In this document: in pieces, positions 16,802-25,196 of the stretch
How positions within the stretch are numbered: the stretch's first letter is position 1
Layout of the letters: each line of letters starts with the position of its first letter
Source of the DNA: Ruminococcus sp.
GTDB lineage: Bacteria > Bacillota > Clostridia > Oscillospirales > Ruminococcaceae
DNA length: 64,000 nucleotides
Direction: 5' to 3'
Assembly (NCBI GenBank): GCA_020860605.1
Contig: JAJBTZ010000090.1
Span: 1-64,000, forward strand
Made by a program: the position numbers and the translations under genes
The notes under the pieces: generated by a model
What the model saw: only the letters and a program-made list of their open reading frames with translations
What the model was told of the DNA's origin: nothing
The model's database searches: none

Positions 16802-19195
16802 ATGACCAGTGGTACAAGAAAACGGGGGAGGCTCTGGATAAAAGTAACGGCATTCGTCGGCCTTGTCTTAGCTGTGATGATATTCGCAGGCAGTGCCCTT
16901 GCTACAATTATTCTTTATTATAACGACGCCTACTATCTTGATAACTACACTATTATCGATGATTATATCTCAAATGAAACTGAGCTCAAGAAGAATCTCG
17001 CTGAGGTATATCTTTCGTGGTATGAGCCATACGGATATTCTGCTGAAGCGCTGGATGAGGCTGTTTTCTACGATTCGTATGAACAGGAAACAACGTCGGC
17101 ATATGACGCTGCCACTGGATATAGCTATCTCTTCGATGATGAATTTATCGAGTACTATGCCATTAACTACGACGATTACGAAGATATTTCTCCGCTGTTT
17201 GGCTTCTACTATTACGACGGCGAAACGCCTATAGAGTGGCTCGAAGAAATTTTCAATGTTTCATATGCGGAATCTGAAACCCTGATTACCGAAGAAGACC
17301 TCGAAAGCTTTGGCAATTATATCGAGATCTACTATCCCGAAGGCAGAAGTAATTTCAGAATTGCTGTAAGTAATACAGCGGACGAAACTCTCTACTCCAA
17401 TATAGCCCCTACGGATGACGAAGACGTTGAGCTGACTTCCTCATCGGAGGATTGCACCGTCACCGTAATGGGTGAGCCGATGGTTGTCGAGGTTATCACC
17501 TACAGTTATGAAGAAGCCGTAAGCTGTCTCAGTATGTTTTCTGAGATCGACGACATGGTAAAAGTTCTTGGATTTGAGATTTCCATTGATCAGGAGGACG
17601 GCGAGATAATTTATTGCACCCATATTGTGCTCTCTCAAGCTCTGTCCGAAACTCTGACTGTAACCGTAAGTCTTCCCCTTAATCTCACCGATTTCACAGT
17701 TAGTGATGATGTTTACGTAAAGCTTTCGAGGATCAACACGCTTCTCAGCAACAAGGACAATTTCATAGCGTTGATGGCTATAACTGCAATAGTGGCAATG
17801 ATTTGCTTTGTTGTCCTGATGACTACTGCCGGGCATTTCCCGGAATACGAGGGCGTTCACTTCACTTTTGCCGACAAGATTCCGCTTGAACTATACCTGA
17901 TTCCTGTTGGCGTGGTGCTTTTCGGCTCTTTGTACATCGTCTCTGAAATTATCTATATTGACCTTGAAGCAAGGTTGCTTCAGTATCTGATTTTTGCACT
18001 TTGTGCAGGAGTTTCAGCAGGGGCAGTAATGCTTGTTCTGATGACCTGCTCCGCAAGAATCAAGTCAAGGCGGTTCTTCAAGAACACTATTATCTTCGGC
18101 TCACTGATATGGCTTTTCGGCTTCCTGAGAAGGCTTATTACGAACCGCAAATATGCAACAAAGCTTAAATTCATCTTCATAGGCGTTCTGATATACGATT
18201 TCCTATGTTTCCTGCTTCTGCTCGTGGATGCCTTTATGGGGCTTCTAATGTTCACTGTAGGAAACCTTGTAGTCCTGATCGCAGCTCTTGCCTATGCAAT
18301 GGGTGTCCATAAGCTCGAAGAGGGGGCCAAGGATATCTCAGAAGGAAAGACTCAGACCGTTGTCGATAACGACGGACTATATTTCGGACTCAGCAAGTTT
18401 GCTGGTTATCTCAACAATATCAACGACGGCATCCAGACAGCAGTTGACGAGAGCCTTCGCTCAGAACGGTTGAAAACAGAGCTCATAACCAACGTCTCTC
18501 ACGACCTGAAAACGCCTCTCACTTCCATCGTCAACTATGTTGACATTCTTTCAAAGGAGGATATCCAGCCGGATTCTGCAAGAGAGTATGTGGATGTTTT
18601 AGTAAGACAGTCTCAGAGAATGAAGAAACTCATCGATGATTTGGTCGAAGCCTCGAAGGCTCAGGCAGGAGCGATTCCTGTAGCACTTGAAAAGACGGAT
18701 ATGTCGATTCTCTTAACTCAGGCGACTGGCGAATATGAAGACAGGCTCGAAGCGAATTCTCTCAAGCTGGTTGTCACAACTCCCGAAAAGCCTCTGATGG
18801 CGCTTGTCGATGGAAGGCTTATGTGGCGGGTATTCGACAATCTGATGGGGAATATTGTGAAATATGCCCAGCCTGACACGCGGGTCTATGTCTCCGCAGA
18901 AGAGCTTGACGGAAAAATACAGATTATCTTCAAGAACATCTCGAAGTATGAGCTCAACATTTCAAGCGATGAGCTTATGGAGCGCTTTGTCAGGGGAGAC
19001 TCCTCCCGTTCAACTGAAGGCAGCGGGTTAGGACTCTCAATCGCAAAGAGCCTCTGTGCTCTCAATAACGTCGATTTCAATATTGTAATTGATGGAGACC
19101 TGTACAAGGCTGAACTCACTATGGATGAGCTCCCATGGGAGCCGGAACCACCGAACGAAGAAACGCTTCCGGCAATAGTAGTTGATACAGAATGA
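16802..19195 (+). CDS. sensor histidine kinase, multi-pass membrane
   Basis: 797 residues. TM1 (about 13-37) leads into an unusual extracytoplasmic region (about 38-320) very rich in Tyr, Asp and Glu. Five or six TM helices (about 322-515) follow, then the kinase core: H-box LITNVSHDLKTPLTS with His567, N-box DNLMGNIVKYAQ and G-box GSGLGLSIAKSL. No HAMP domain is evident. It pairs with the upstream OmpR-type regulator. The acidic ectodomain could sense cations or cationic peptides, but nothing in the window shows the signal. A terminator follows directly. Confidence 0.93.
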   Translation: MTSGTRKRGRLWIKVTAFVGLVLAVMIFAGSALATIILYYNDAYYLDNYTIIDDYISNETELKKNLAEVYLSWYEPYGYSAEALDEAVFYDSYEQETTSAYDAATGYSYLFDDEFIEYYAINYDDYEDISPLFGFYYYDGETPIEWLEEIFNVSYAESETLITEEDLESFGNYIEIYYPEGRSNFRIAVSNTADETLYSNIAPTDDEDVELTSSSEDCTVTVMGEPMVVEVITYSYEEAVSCLSMFSEIDDMVKVLGFEISIDQEDGEIIYCTHIVLSQALSETLTVTVSLPLNLTDFTVSDDVYVKLSRINTLLSNKDNFIALMAITAIVAMICFVVLMTTAGHFPEYEGVHFTFADKIPLELYLIPVGVVLFGSLYIVSEIIYIDLEARLLQYLIFALCAGVSAGAVMLVLMTCSARIKSRRFFKNTIIFGSLIWLFGFLRRLITNRKYATKLKFIFIGVLIYDFLCFLLLLVDAFMGLLMFTVGNLVVLIAALAYAMGVHKLEEGAKDISEGKTQTVVDNDGLYFGLSKFAGYLNNINDGIQTAVDESLRSERLKTELITNVSHDLKTPLTSIVNYVDILSKEDIQPDSAREYVDVLVRQSQRMKKLIDDLVEASKAQAGAIPVALEKTDMSILLTQATGEYEDRLEANSLKLVVTTPEKPLMALVDGRLMWRVFDNLMGNIVKYAQPDTRVYVSAEELDGKIQIIFKNISKYELNISSDELMERFVRGDSSRSTEGSGLGLSIAKSLCALNNVDFNIVIDGDLYKAELTMDELPWEPEPPNEETLPAIVVDTE

Positions 19196-19232
19196 AAAAA
19201 TGCACCGCACTGAATTAACAGGCGGTGCATTT
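19196..19232. terminator. bidirectional terminator between the kinase and gap
   Basis: AATGCACCGC pairs with GCGGTGCATT around a 13-base loop. On the minus strand it runs into TTTTTTC and on the plus strand into TTTTGC. Confidence 0.8.
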
Positions 19233-19247
19233 TGCATAAAACTCTGA

Positions 19248-20324
19248 TTATGCGAGCTCTGCGAAGTACTTGATGGTTCTGACCATCTGGCTGGTGTAGG
19301 AGTTCTCGTTGTCATACCAAGAAACTACCTGTACCTGATAGAGGTCGTCAGCAAGCTTAGCAACCATAGTCTGAGTAGCATCGAAGAGAGAACCATATCT
19401 CATACCGACAACGTCGGAAGAAACGATAGGATCTTCATTGTAGCCGAAGGACTCAGAAGAAGCAGCCTTCATAGCAGCGTTGATGCCTTCCTTGGTGATG
19501 TTCTCGCCCTTGACAACAGCGGTGAGGATAGTGGTGGAACCAGTGGTAACAGGAACTCTCTGAGCAGAGCCGATGAGCTTGCCGTTGAGTTCAGGAATTA
19601 CCAGGCCGATAGCCTTAGCAGCACCAGTGGAGTTAGGAACGATGTTAGCAGCACCTGCTCTTGCACGACGGAGGTCGCCCTTACGGTGAGGACCATCGAG
19701 GATCATCTGGTCGCCAGTGTAAGCATGGATGGTGGACATGATACCGCTCTGGATAGGAGCATAATCATTGAGCGCCTTAGCCATAGGAGCGAGGCAGTTG
19801 GTTGTGCAGGAAGCTGCGGAGATGATGGTGTCCTCAGTGGTGAGGGTCTTCTCGTTAACGCTGTAAACGATGGTAGGAAGATCATTTCCTGCAGGAGCAG
19901 AGATAACAACCTTCTTAGCGCCAGCGTCGATATGAGCCTGGCTCTTAGCCTTTGAGCAGTAGAAGCCAGTGCACTCGAGAACTACGTCAACACCGAGCTC
20001 ACCCCAAGGAAGCTCAGAAGCGTTGGGCTTTGCATAAATGGTGATTTCCTTGCCGTCAACGATGATAGCGCCAGGAACTGTAACGGTCTTGCCGTCCTCT
20101 GCATAAACAGCGGGCTTGACGTCAACAGTGTGAGCGTTCTCGCCGATTCTTCCGCAGTAACCGCCCTGAGCGGTATCATACTTGAGAAGATGAGCGAGCA
20201 TCTCGGGCTTTGTGAGATCATTGATTGCTACGATTTCGTATCCTTCAGCACCGAACATCTGGCGGAAAGCAAGACGTCCGATTCTGCCAAATCCGTTAAT
20301 CGCAACTTTTACAGACTTAGACAT
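19248..20324 (-). CDS. gap: glyceraldehyde-3-phosphate dehydrogenase
   Basis: 358 residues, slightly longer than the usual 335 because of an insertion around residues 60-90. NAD site [14 protein letters not shown], active-site [12 protein letters not shown] with Cys173, the [10 protein letters not shown] histidine block and [13 protein letters not shown] are all intact. It catalyses the phosphorylating oxidation step of glycolysis. GGAGG precedes the ATG. It is monocistronic, with its own promoter and terminator; no pgk or tpi follows. Confidence 0.97.
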   Translation of the reverse strand: MSKSVKVAINGFGRIGRLAFRQMFGAEGYEIVAINDLTKPEMLAHLLKYDTAQGGYCGRIGENAHTVDVKPAVYAEDGKTVTVPGAIIVDGKEITIYAKPNASELPWGELGVDVVLECTGFYCSKAKSQAHIDAGAKKVVISAPAGNDLPTIVYSVNEKTLTTEDTIISAASCTTNCLAPMAKALNDYAPIQSGIMSTIHAYTGDQMILDGPHRKGDLRRARAGAANIVPNSTGAAKAIGLVIPELNGKLIGSAQRVPVTTGSTTILTAVVKGENITKEGINAAMKAASSESFGYNEDPIVSSDVVGMRYGSLFDATQTMVAKLADDLYQVQVVSWYDNENSYTSQMVRTIKYFAELA

Positions 20325-20362
20325 AATATAAAAACCTCCAATAGTGTTTTTTATGCTCTTAT

Positions 20363-20391
20363 ATTCTACACCATTTTCTCGCAGTTTGCAA
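20363..20391 (-). promoter_or_regulatory. sigma-A promoter for gap
   Basis: On the minus strand: TTGCAA (20386-20391), 17 bp, TAGAAT (20363-20368). Confidence 0.7.
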
Positions 20392-20581
20392 GACCTTTAT
20401 CCGAAAATTGATAATGTTTATACCGATTTTTTTCATCCTGACACTATCATGTCACAGATTGTGCCTTCTATGTTGCCGATTTTTGTGAAAGATTCTCTTT
20501 CTCAGTCCAAAAGCCATGTACTTCTAAAATCCGTCGGTCTGTAATATACATTACTAAAACCCATTAGAAGAGAGTGAGCTT

Positions 20582-20851
20582 ATGACGGAAATACCGAGGG
20601 ACAGAGAACGCCCTGTTATTTTAGGCGAATACATAGTTGAAAACAGGGCGACCGTCCGACAGACGGCAAAAGAATTCGGAATCAGCAAGTCGACAGTCCA
20701 CAAGGACGTGTCCGACAGACTGCAAAAAGTAGAGCCGTCACTTTATCAAGAAGTCAAGGTTATTCTCGACATCAACAAGAAGGAAAGACACATCCGTGGT
20801 GGAGAAGCCACCAAGAGGAAATATGAGATGGCGGCAATGCACAACCGCTGA
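20582..20851 (+). CDS. spoIIID: sporulation transcription factor SpoIIID
   Basis: 89 residues. VRQTAKEFGISKSTVHKDVSDRL is the helix-turn-helix, followed by EVKVILDINKKERHIRGGEATKRKY, nearly the same as Bacillus SpoIIID. It is a mother-cell DNA-binding protein that turns sigma-E genes on or off and helps make sigma-K. Upstream, a weak sigma-E-like -10 (TATACATT at 20545-20552) can be placed, but its -35 partner is poor. It is consistent with spoIIGA-sigE-sigG at 57-59.5 kb. Confidence 0.95.
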   Translation: MTEIPRDRERPVILGEYIVENRATVRQTAKEFGISKSTVHKDVSDRLQKVEPSLYQEVKVILDINKKERHIRGGEATKRKYEMAAMHNR

Positions 20852-20858
20852 AGTCAAT

Positions 20859-20887
20859 AAAAAGCCGTCCACATGGACGGCTTTTAT
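20859..20887. terminator. bidirectional terminator between spoIIID and the HMA gene
   Basis: AAAAGCCGTCCA pairs with TGGACGGCTTTTA across a 2-base loop, with T-rich flanks on both strands. Confidence 0.85.
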
Positions 20888-20889
20888 AA

Positions 20890-21138
20890 TTATTTCGAGA
20901 AGAGCCCCTTCTTGACGTATGGATGGCTGTCAACCGACAAGACCTTGTATCCAGTCGCTCCTATGGCTTCCGAAAGCTCTGAAGCGTTCAGACTCGACTC
21001 GGATACTATAACAGTCTCGCCTTTTTTATGGGAGGAAGTAACTTTCTTTACATTAAACTTGCTTCTCACAACGTCGTTGACGTGCGATTCACACATTGGG
21101 CAGCTCATTCCGTCAATCTTAAGAACAGTTTCAGTCAT
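20890..21138 (-). CDS. heavy-metal-associated (HMA) domain protein
   Basis: 82 residues, a single HMA domain. The metal-binding loop is KIDGMSCPMCESHV, a CxxC motif as in CopZ-type chaperones. It is the last gene of the feo operon, 2 bases after the Cys-rich membrane protein. Location suggests a metal-handling role linked to ferrous uptake, but HMA domains usually bind copper(I), so the metal is uncertain. Confidence 0.88.
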   Translation of the reverse strand: MTETVLKIDGMSCPMCESHVNDVVRSKFNVKKVTSSHKKGETVIVSESSLNASELSEAIGATGYKVLSVDSHPYVKKGLFSK

Positions 21139-21140
21139 TC

Positions 21141-21335
21141 TTAATTTCCTTTCTTCTGACTGACTGAGCAGGATGCTGCATGGGCACAGCCACCGCAGCT
21201 GCCACAGTTTCCGCCACAGCTGAGCTTGCCACTCTTCTTGTCCTTTCGCATTGCAAGAACTATGCCGGTAACAATCGCAATAAGAACTATAAGCACTACT
21301 ATTGTGCCGATATTTTCAGCGAGCCATGTAACCAT
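21141..21335 (-). CDS. FeoB-associated Cys-rich membrane protein
   Basis: 64 residues. One TM helix (IGTIVVLIVLIAIVTGIVLAM) is followed by a basic stretch and the Cys-rich tail SCGGNCGSCGGCAHAASC, which matches the FeoB-associated Cys-rich family. AAGGGGTG precedes ATG 21335; an in-frame GTG 9 bases earlier is part of that ribosome site. It lies right after feoB. It probably assists FeoB by binding iron at the inner face; the exact role is not established. Confidence 0.85.
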   Translation of the reverse strand: MVTWLAENIGTIVVLIVLIAIVTGIVLAMRKDKKSGKLSCGGNCGSCGGCAHAASCSVSQKKGN

Positions 21336-21356
21336 TACAAACACCCCTTTTATAGA

Positions 21357-23867
21357 TTATTTTGTACCAACAGTGAGCTTCTCAGCTGGCTTATAGGGCT
21401 TAGCAAGCATGTAAACCATAAGTACGATAAGAGCAACTGCAACGATGAGCGAAACAACGTTTACAACACTCATGACCACGCTGTCGACGATAAGAGCGCC
21501 AGTGAAGAGGTTTCCGAGCTGATTTACGATGAGGGCGATAGCATAGGCGAATCCACACTCATAACCGATTGCAAACCAGAACCACTTTGTGTTGTTCATT
21601 TCGCGCTTGATTGCACCCATAGCAGCGAAGCAAGGAGCACAGAGAAGGTTGAAGATGAGGAATGATAGGCCAGAAACTGTTGTGAATGCTGCTGCGATGG
21701 AAGCATATGCGGAGGATTCTCCTGCATAGAGGATGCCCATTGTAGCAACAATGTTTTCCTTTGCAACAAGTCCTGTAACAGCTGCAACAGCTGCCTGCCA
21801 GTTGCCCCAGCCGAGAGGAGCGAATATCCATGCAACGAGTGAACCGATCTTAGCTAAGATGCTATATTCCATCTCTTCCTCAGCAAGCATTCTGAAGCCG
21901 TCGGGAGCCCATCCGAAGAAGGATGTGAACCAGATAACGATGGTCGAGAGAAGGATGATTGTGCCAGCCTTCTTGATGAAGGACCAGCCACGCTCCCACA
22001 TGGATCTCAGGACGTTTCCGAGTGTCGGCATATGGTAAGCAGGAAGCTCCATGACGAACGGAGCAGGGTCTCCAGCAAACATCTTTGTTTTCTTTAACAT
22101 GATACCTGAAACGATTATAGCAGCCATACCAAGGAAGTATGCACCGACTGCGATAACAGGTGAGCCACCGAAGATAGCACCAGCCATCATCGAGATAAAC
22201 GGCATCTTTGCACCACAGGGGATAAAGGTTGTGGTCATGATGGTCATACGTCTGTCGCGTTCGTTTTCAATCGTTCGGGACGCCATGATTCCTGGAATTC
22301 CGCATCCAGTACCGATAAGAATTGGGATGAAGGACTTTCCAGAGAGGCCAAATCTGCGGAAGATTCTGTCGAGTACGAATGCGATTCTTGCCATATATCC
22401 GCAAGCCTCAAGGAAAGCAAGCAAGAGGAACAGAACAAGCATCTGAGGAACAAATCCCAAAACAGCTCCGACACCGGCAACTATACCGTCAAGGATGAGT
22501 CCCTTGAGCCAGTCAGCACAGCCAATAGCATCAAGTCCGCTTTCGATAAGAACCGGGATACCTGGAACCCAGACGCCATAATCAGCAGGGTCCGGCTCTG
22601 TGTATTCATACTTTTCAAGAATCTCTGCTGCAGCGACCAGATCTTCATATGTAGCGGTTTCAGTCTCAACTGCAAGCGTTTCTTCGTCTTCTACTTCATA
22701 CTCAGCCGTAGCGGATGAATCAACAGAAGCAATCAAAGCGTTTATTTCAGCCTTAGCAACTGCTGCATTGAAGTCTTCAGACTCGGTGTCGAGAACTTCT
22801 TCAAGGCCACTATCTTCGTCAGCAAATGCAAGAACGATGTCAGGTGAATTTCCATACTCTTCAGCATCTTCGCTATAAGCTGAGCTTCCTATTCCGAAGA
22901 GGTGCCAGCCATCTCCGAACAGGCCATCATTAGCCCAGTCTGTAGCTGCTGCACCAACTGTGACCATCGAGATATAGTAAACCAGGAACATGACAACCGC
23001 AAATATCGGAAGGCCGAGCCAACGGTTTGTGACGACCTTATCGATCTTATCCGAAACGGTGAGGCTTCCTGCGTTCTTCTTGACGTGGCAGGACTTGATA
23101 ATAGAACCGATATAGACATATCTTTCGTTAGTTATGATGGACTCAGCATCGTCATCGAGCTCCTTCTCAGCGGCTGCGATATCAGCTTCGATGTGGGAAA
23201 GAACTCCCGGGTCGAGCTTGAGCTGTTCGAGGACCTTTTCGTCTCTCTCGAAAATCTTGATCGCATACCAGCGCTGCTGCTCCTCAGGAAGATTATGTAC
23301 AGCAGCCTCCTCGATGTGAGCGATAGCGTGCTCAACTGGACCTGAGAAGGTATGCATCGGAACTGTCTTAGCGTTCTTGGCAGCATCCAAAGCTGCTTCA
23401 GCAGCCTCCATAACGCCGTCACCCTTGAGCGCTGACATTTCTAAAACTTTACAGCCAAGCTGCTTTGAGAGCTCTGAAAGATTAATCTTATCGCCATTCT
23501 TGCGGACAATATCCATCATGTTGACAGCAACGACAACCGGGATACCGAGCTCGGTGAGCTGAGTTGTCAGGTAAAGGTTTCTTTCAAGGTTAGTTCCGTC
23601 GACCAGATTTAAGATTGCGTCAGGACGCTCGCCTATAAGATAGTTTCTCGCTACAACCTCTTCGAGGGTGTAGGGGGACAGTGAGTAGATACCCGGAAGG
23701 TCGGTGACGATAACGCCGTCATGCTTTTTGAGCTTGCCTTCCTTCTTTTCAACCGTTACGCCAGGCCAGTTTCCGACAAATTGGTTGGAACCAGTCAGGG
23801 CATTGAACAGCGTAGTTTTACCGCAGTTCGGATTACCCGCAAGGGCAATTCTTATTTCCTTATCCAT
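21357..23867 (-). CDS. feoB: ferrous iron transport protein B
   Basis: 836 residues, longer than most FeoB (about 650-770). The N-terminal G domain has ALAGNPNCGKTTLFNALTG, GNWPGVTVE, DLPGIYSL and NMMD. The membrane domain carries the two gate motifs (GTGCGIPGIMASRTI; FIPCGAKMPF). Between the first helix and the next conserved part lies an acidic insertion of about 110 residues (about 327-438: repeats of EDEET, EDSGLEEV and similar) that should face outward. ATG 23867 follows AGAGAGGA. Preceded by two feoA genes and followed by a Cys-rich partner. DtxR-type palindromes lie just upstream. Confidence 0.97.
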   Translation of the reverse strand: MDKEIRIALAGNPNCGKTTLFNALTGSNQFVGNWPGVTVEKKEGKLKKHDGVIVTDLPGIYSLSPYTLEEVVARNYLIGERPDAILNLVDGTNLERNLYLTTQLTELGIPVVVAVNMMDIVRKNGDKINLSELSKQLGCKVLEMSALKGDGVMEAAEAALDAAKNAKTVPMHTFSGPVEHAIAHIEEAAVHNLPEEQQRWYAIKIFERDEKVLEQLKLDPGVLSHIEADIAAAEKELDDDAESIITNERYVYIGSIIKSCHVKKNAGSLTVSDKIDKVVTNRWLGLPIFAVVMFLVYYISMVTVGAAATDWANDGLFGDGWHLFGIGSSAYSEDAEEYGNSPDIVLAFADEDSGLEEVLDTESEDFNAAVAKAEINALIASVDSSATAEYEVEDEETLAVETETATYEDLVAAAEILEKYEYTEPDPADYGVWVPGIPVLIESGLDAIGCADWLKGLILDGIVAGVGAVLGFVPQMLVLFLLLAFLEACGYMARIAFVLDRIFRRFGLSGKSFIPILIGTGCGIPGIMASRTIENERDRRMTIMTTTFIPCGAKMPFISMMAGAIFGGSPVIAVGAYFLGMAAIIVSGIMLKKTKMFAGDPAPFVMELPAYHMPTLGNVLRSMWERGWSFIKKAGTIILLSTIVIWFTSFFGWAPDGFRMLAEEEMEYSILAKIGSLVAWIFAPLGWGNWQAAVAAVTGLVAKENIVATMGILYAGESSAYASIAAAFTTVSGLSFLIFNLLCAPCFAAMGAIKREMNNTKWFWFAIGYECGFAYAIALIVNQLGNLFTGALIVDSVVMSVVNVVSLIVAVALIVLMVYMLAKPYKPAEKLTVGTK

Positions 23868-23905
23868 AATAGTTATTCCTCTCTTCTGATCAGCCATATC
23901 TGAGA

Positions 23906-23935
23906 GTTAGCTCAGGCTTATTAGCATAGGCTAAT
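23906..23935 (-). promoter_or_regulatory. DtxR-family operator pair between feoA and feoB
   Basis: ATTAGC-N4-GCTAAT at 23920-23935 is a perfect-arm palindrome. GTTAGC-N4-GCTTAT at 23906-23921 is a weaker overlapping copy. The pattern matches the sites at 24491 and 24591. Confidence 0.65.
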
Positions 23936-23974
23936 CGAATGATTTAAATAATGGGGAATCAATCCCCGAATTGT

Positions 23975-24196
23975 TTACTGAACCTCGATGGTTTCAGCGT
24001 CGGCTTTTCTTATGGAAAGCTCGTAGCCTCTGACGGTTATCTCGACTGGATCTCCGAGAGGAGCAACCTTTCGGACGTAAATCTCCACACCCTTTGTAAT
24101 GCCCATGTCCATAATACGGCGCTTGATAGCACCCTCTCCATGAAGCTTTACAACTGTGCAGGTTTCGCCGATTTTAACATCTCTGAGCGTTTTCAC
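23975..24196 (-). CDS. feoA: ferrous iron transport protein A (second copy)
   Basis: 73 residues with the FeoA SH3-like fold: LRDVKIGETCTVVKLHGEG, IKRRIMDMGITKGVEIYVRK, LGDPVEITVRGYELSIRK. GTG start at 24196, chosen because AAGGAGG lies 8 bases upstream. FeoA supports FeoB-mediated iron(II) uptake. Two separate feoA genes precede feoB. Confidence 0.92.
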   Translation of the reverse strand: MKTLRDVKIGETCTVVKLHGEGAIKRRIMDMGITKGVEIYVRKVAPLGDPVEITVRGYELSIRKADAETIEVQ

Positions 24197-24231
24197 CTGA
24201 CATACCTCCTTATATCTATTTGAAATAAATT

Positions 24232-24444
24232 TCAGACCATGATTTTTCTTGCAAGCTCTTCGCTTATAGCAATTCTCGAGTCCTTGATGTTGACTATTAC
24301 GTTGCCACCCATGACGGTCACAATCGAAATTACTGCACCTGGCACAAATCCGAGATCTTCAAGATGGGATTTGACATCAGGAACGCCGTTTACCTTTTTT
24401 ATTACACATTCTTCCCCGACATCAGCCATCGGCAAAGGAATCAT
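24232..24444 (-). CDS. feoA: ferrous iron transport protein A (first copy)
   Basis: 70 residues: PLPMADVGEECVIKKVNG, LEDLGFVPGAVISIVT, GGNVIVNIKDSRIAIS, a complete FeoA fold. ATG 24444 is preferred because AGAGGTG lies 6 bases before it; an in-frame GTG upstream overlaps that site. First gene of the feoA-feoA-feoB-Cys-rich-HMA operon, read from the promoter at 24518-24546. Confidence 0.9.
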   Translation of the reverse strand: MIPLPMADVGEECVIKKVNGVPDVKSHLEDLGFVPGAVISIVTVMGGNVIVNIKDSRIAISEELARKIMV

Positions 24445-24490
24445 AAATGTCACCTCTTGTTGAAATACCCGCTTGAAGCGGAGCTTGGGG

Positions 24491-24506
24491 GTTAGCTCGA
24501 GCTAAC
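24491..24506. promoter_or_regulatory. DtxR-family operator at the feo promoter
   Basis: GTTAGCTCGAGCTAAC is a perfect 16-bp palindrome, 11 bp downstream of the feo -10, placed to block initiation. Confidence 0.8.
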
Positions 24507-24517
24507 CGTACATATAT

Positions 24518-24546
24518 AGGATAGCGCATTTTCGAGCTTTTGTCAA
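24518..24546 (-). promoter_or_regulatory. sigma-A promoter for the feo operon
   Basis: On the minus strand: TTGACA (24541-24546), 17 bp, TATCCT (24518-24523). Confidence 0.75.
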
Positions 24547-24590
24547 TATCTTTTTCCCGATTTTTTCACATTCGTCAGGATTCACAATGA

Positions 24591-24606
24591 GTTAGCTCTG
24601 GCTAAC
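24591..24606. promoter_or_regulatory. DtxR-family operator between the divergent promoters
   Basis: GTTAGC-N4-GCTAAC, same arms as the 24491 site. It lies upstream of the -35 of both the feo operon and the regulator gene. Confidence 0.75.
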
Positions 24607-24653
24607 AGCAAAAATTGTGCAGAATTTTTGTTGGACAAATATTCATCTTTTGC

Positions 24654-24682
24654 TTGCATTTTTTGCGCTGTGATGATATTAT
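24654..24682 (+). promoter_or_regulatory. sigma-A promoter for the DtxR-family gene
   Basis: TTGCAT (24654-24659), 17 bp, TATTAT (24677-24682). Confidence 0.65.
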
Positions 24683-24729
24683 AAATATATAGACCATGGA
24701 TGTATTGTTTTTAAGAAGGAGGAGTCAGA

Positions 24730-25116
24730 ATGCATCTTGCAGAGTCAGGTGAAATGTACCTTGAGACTATATATATACTCTCACACCAGAAAGGATATGT
24801 CCGCTCTTTGGACGTTGCTGAATATATGGGGTTTTCGAAGCCGAGTGTAAGTCGTGCAGTCGGCCTTCTCAAAAACGGATTGTATATAACCGTTGATAAA
24901 GACGGCTATCTCTCACTGACAGAAGCTGGCCTTGAGGTCGCCGAAAAGATATATGAGCGTCACACAGTCCTTACAAAGATACTTGTCAGGCTCGGAGTCG
25001 ACGAGGAAACAGCCCAGAATGATGCCTGCAAAATGGAGCATGACATCAGCGACAAATCCTTTGCAGCAATCAAGGAATTCGCTGCTGGATATGGCATCAC
25101 CGGCATTGAGTGGTAA
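24730..25116 (+). CDS. DtxR/MntR-family metal-dependent repressor
   Basis: 128 residues. SGEMYLETIYILSHQKGYVRSLDVAEYMGFSKPSVSRAVGLL is the winged helix-turn-helix. The dimerisation and metal domain follows (RHTVLTKILVRLGVDEETAQNDACKMEHDIS, with the Cys/Glu/His ligand cluster). There is no SH3 domain, as in MntR-size members. AGAAGGAGG precedes the ATG. It is divergent from the feo operon, and shared palindromes lie between them. It most likely represses feo in iron-replete cells; manganese control is the alternative. Confidence 0.9.
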   Translation: MHLAESGEMYLETIYILSHQKGYVRSLDVAEYMGFSKPSVSRAVGLLKNGLYITVDKDGYLSLTEAGLEVAEKIYERHTVLTKILVRLGVDEETAQNDACKMEHDISDKSFAAIKEFAAGYGITGIEW

Positions 25117-25142
25117 GGCTAAAACCAAAAATTTATAAAAAA

Positions 25143-25164
25143 TTGTCCCGCTTTACAACGGGAC
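25143..25164 (+). other. stem-loop after the DtxR-family gene
   Basis: TGTCCCG and CGGGACA form a 7-bp stem around an 8-base loop without a T-tract. It is a weak terminator or RNA stabiliser before the MFS gene. Confidence 0.45.
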
Positions 25165-25196
25165 ATAACTTTGCATAAACACAAAAGGGGTTTAAT

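Noticed and set aside
20344-20544. 66-codon open frame between gap and spoIIID
   Set aside because: It runs through the gap promoter, lacks a ribosome site and the peptide resembles nothing.
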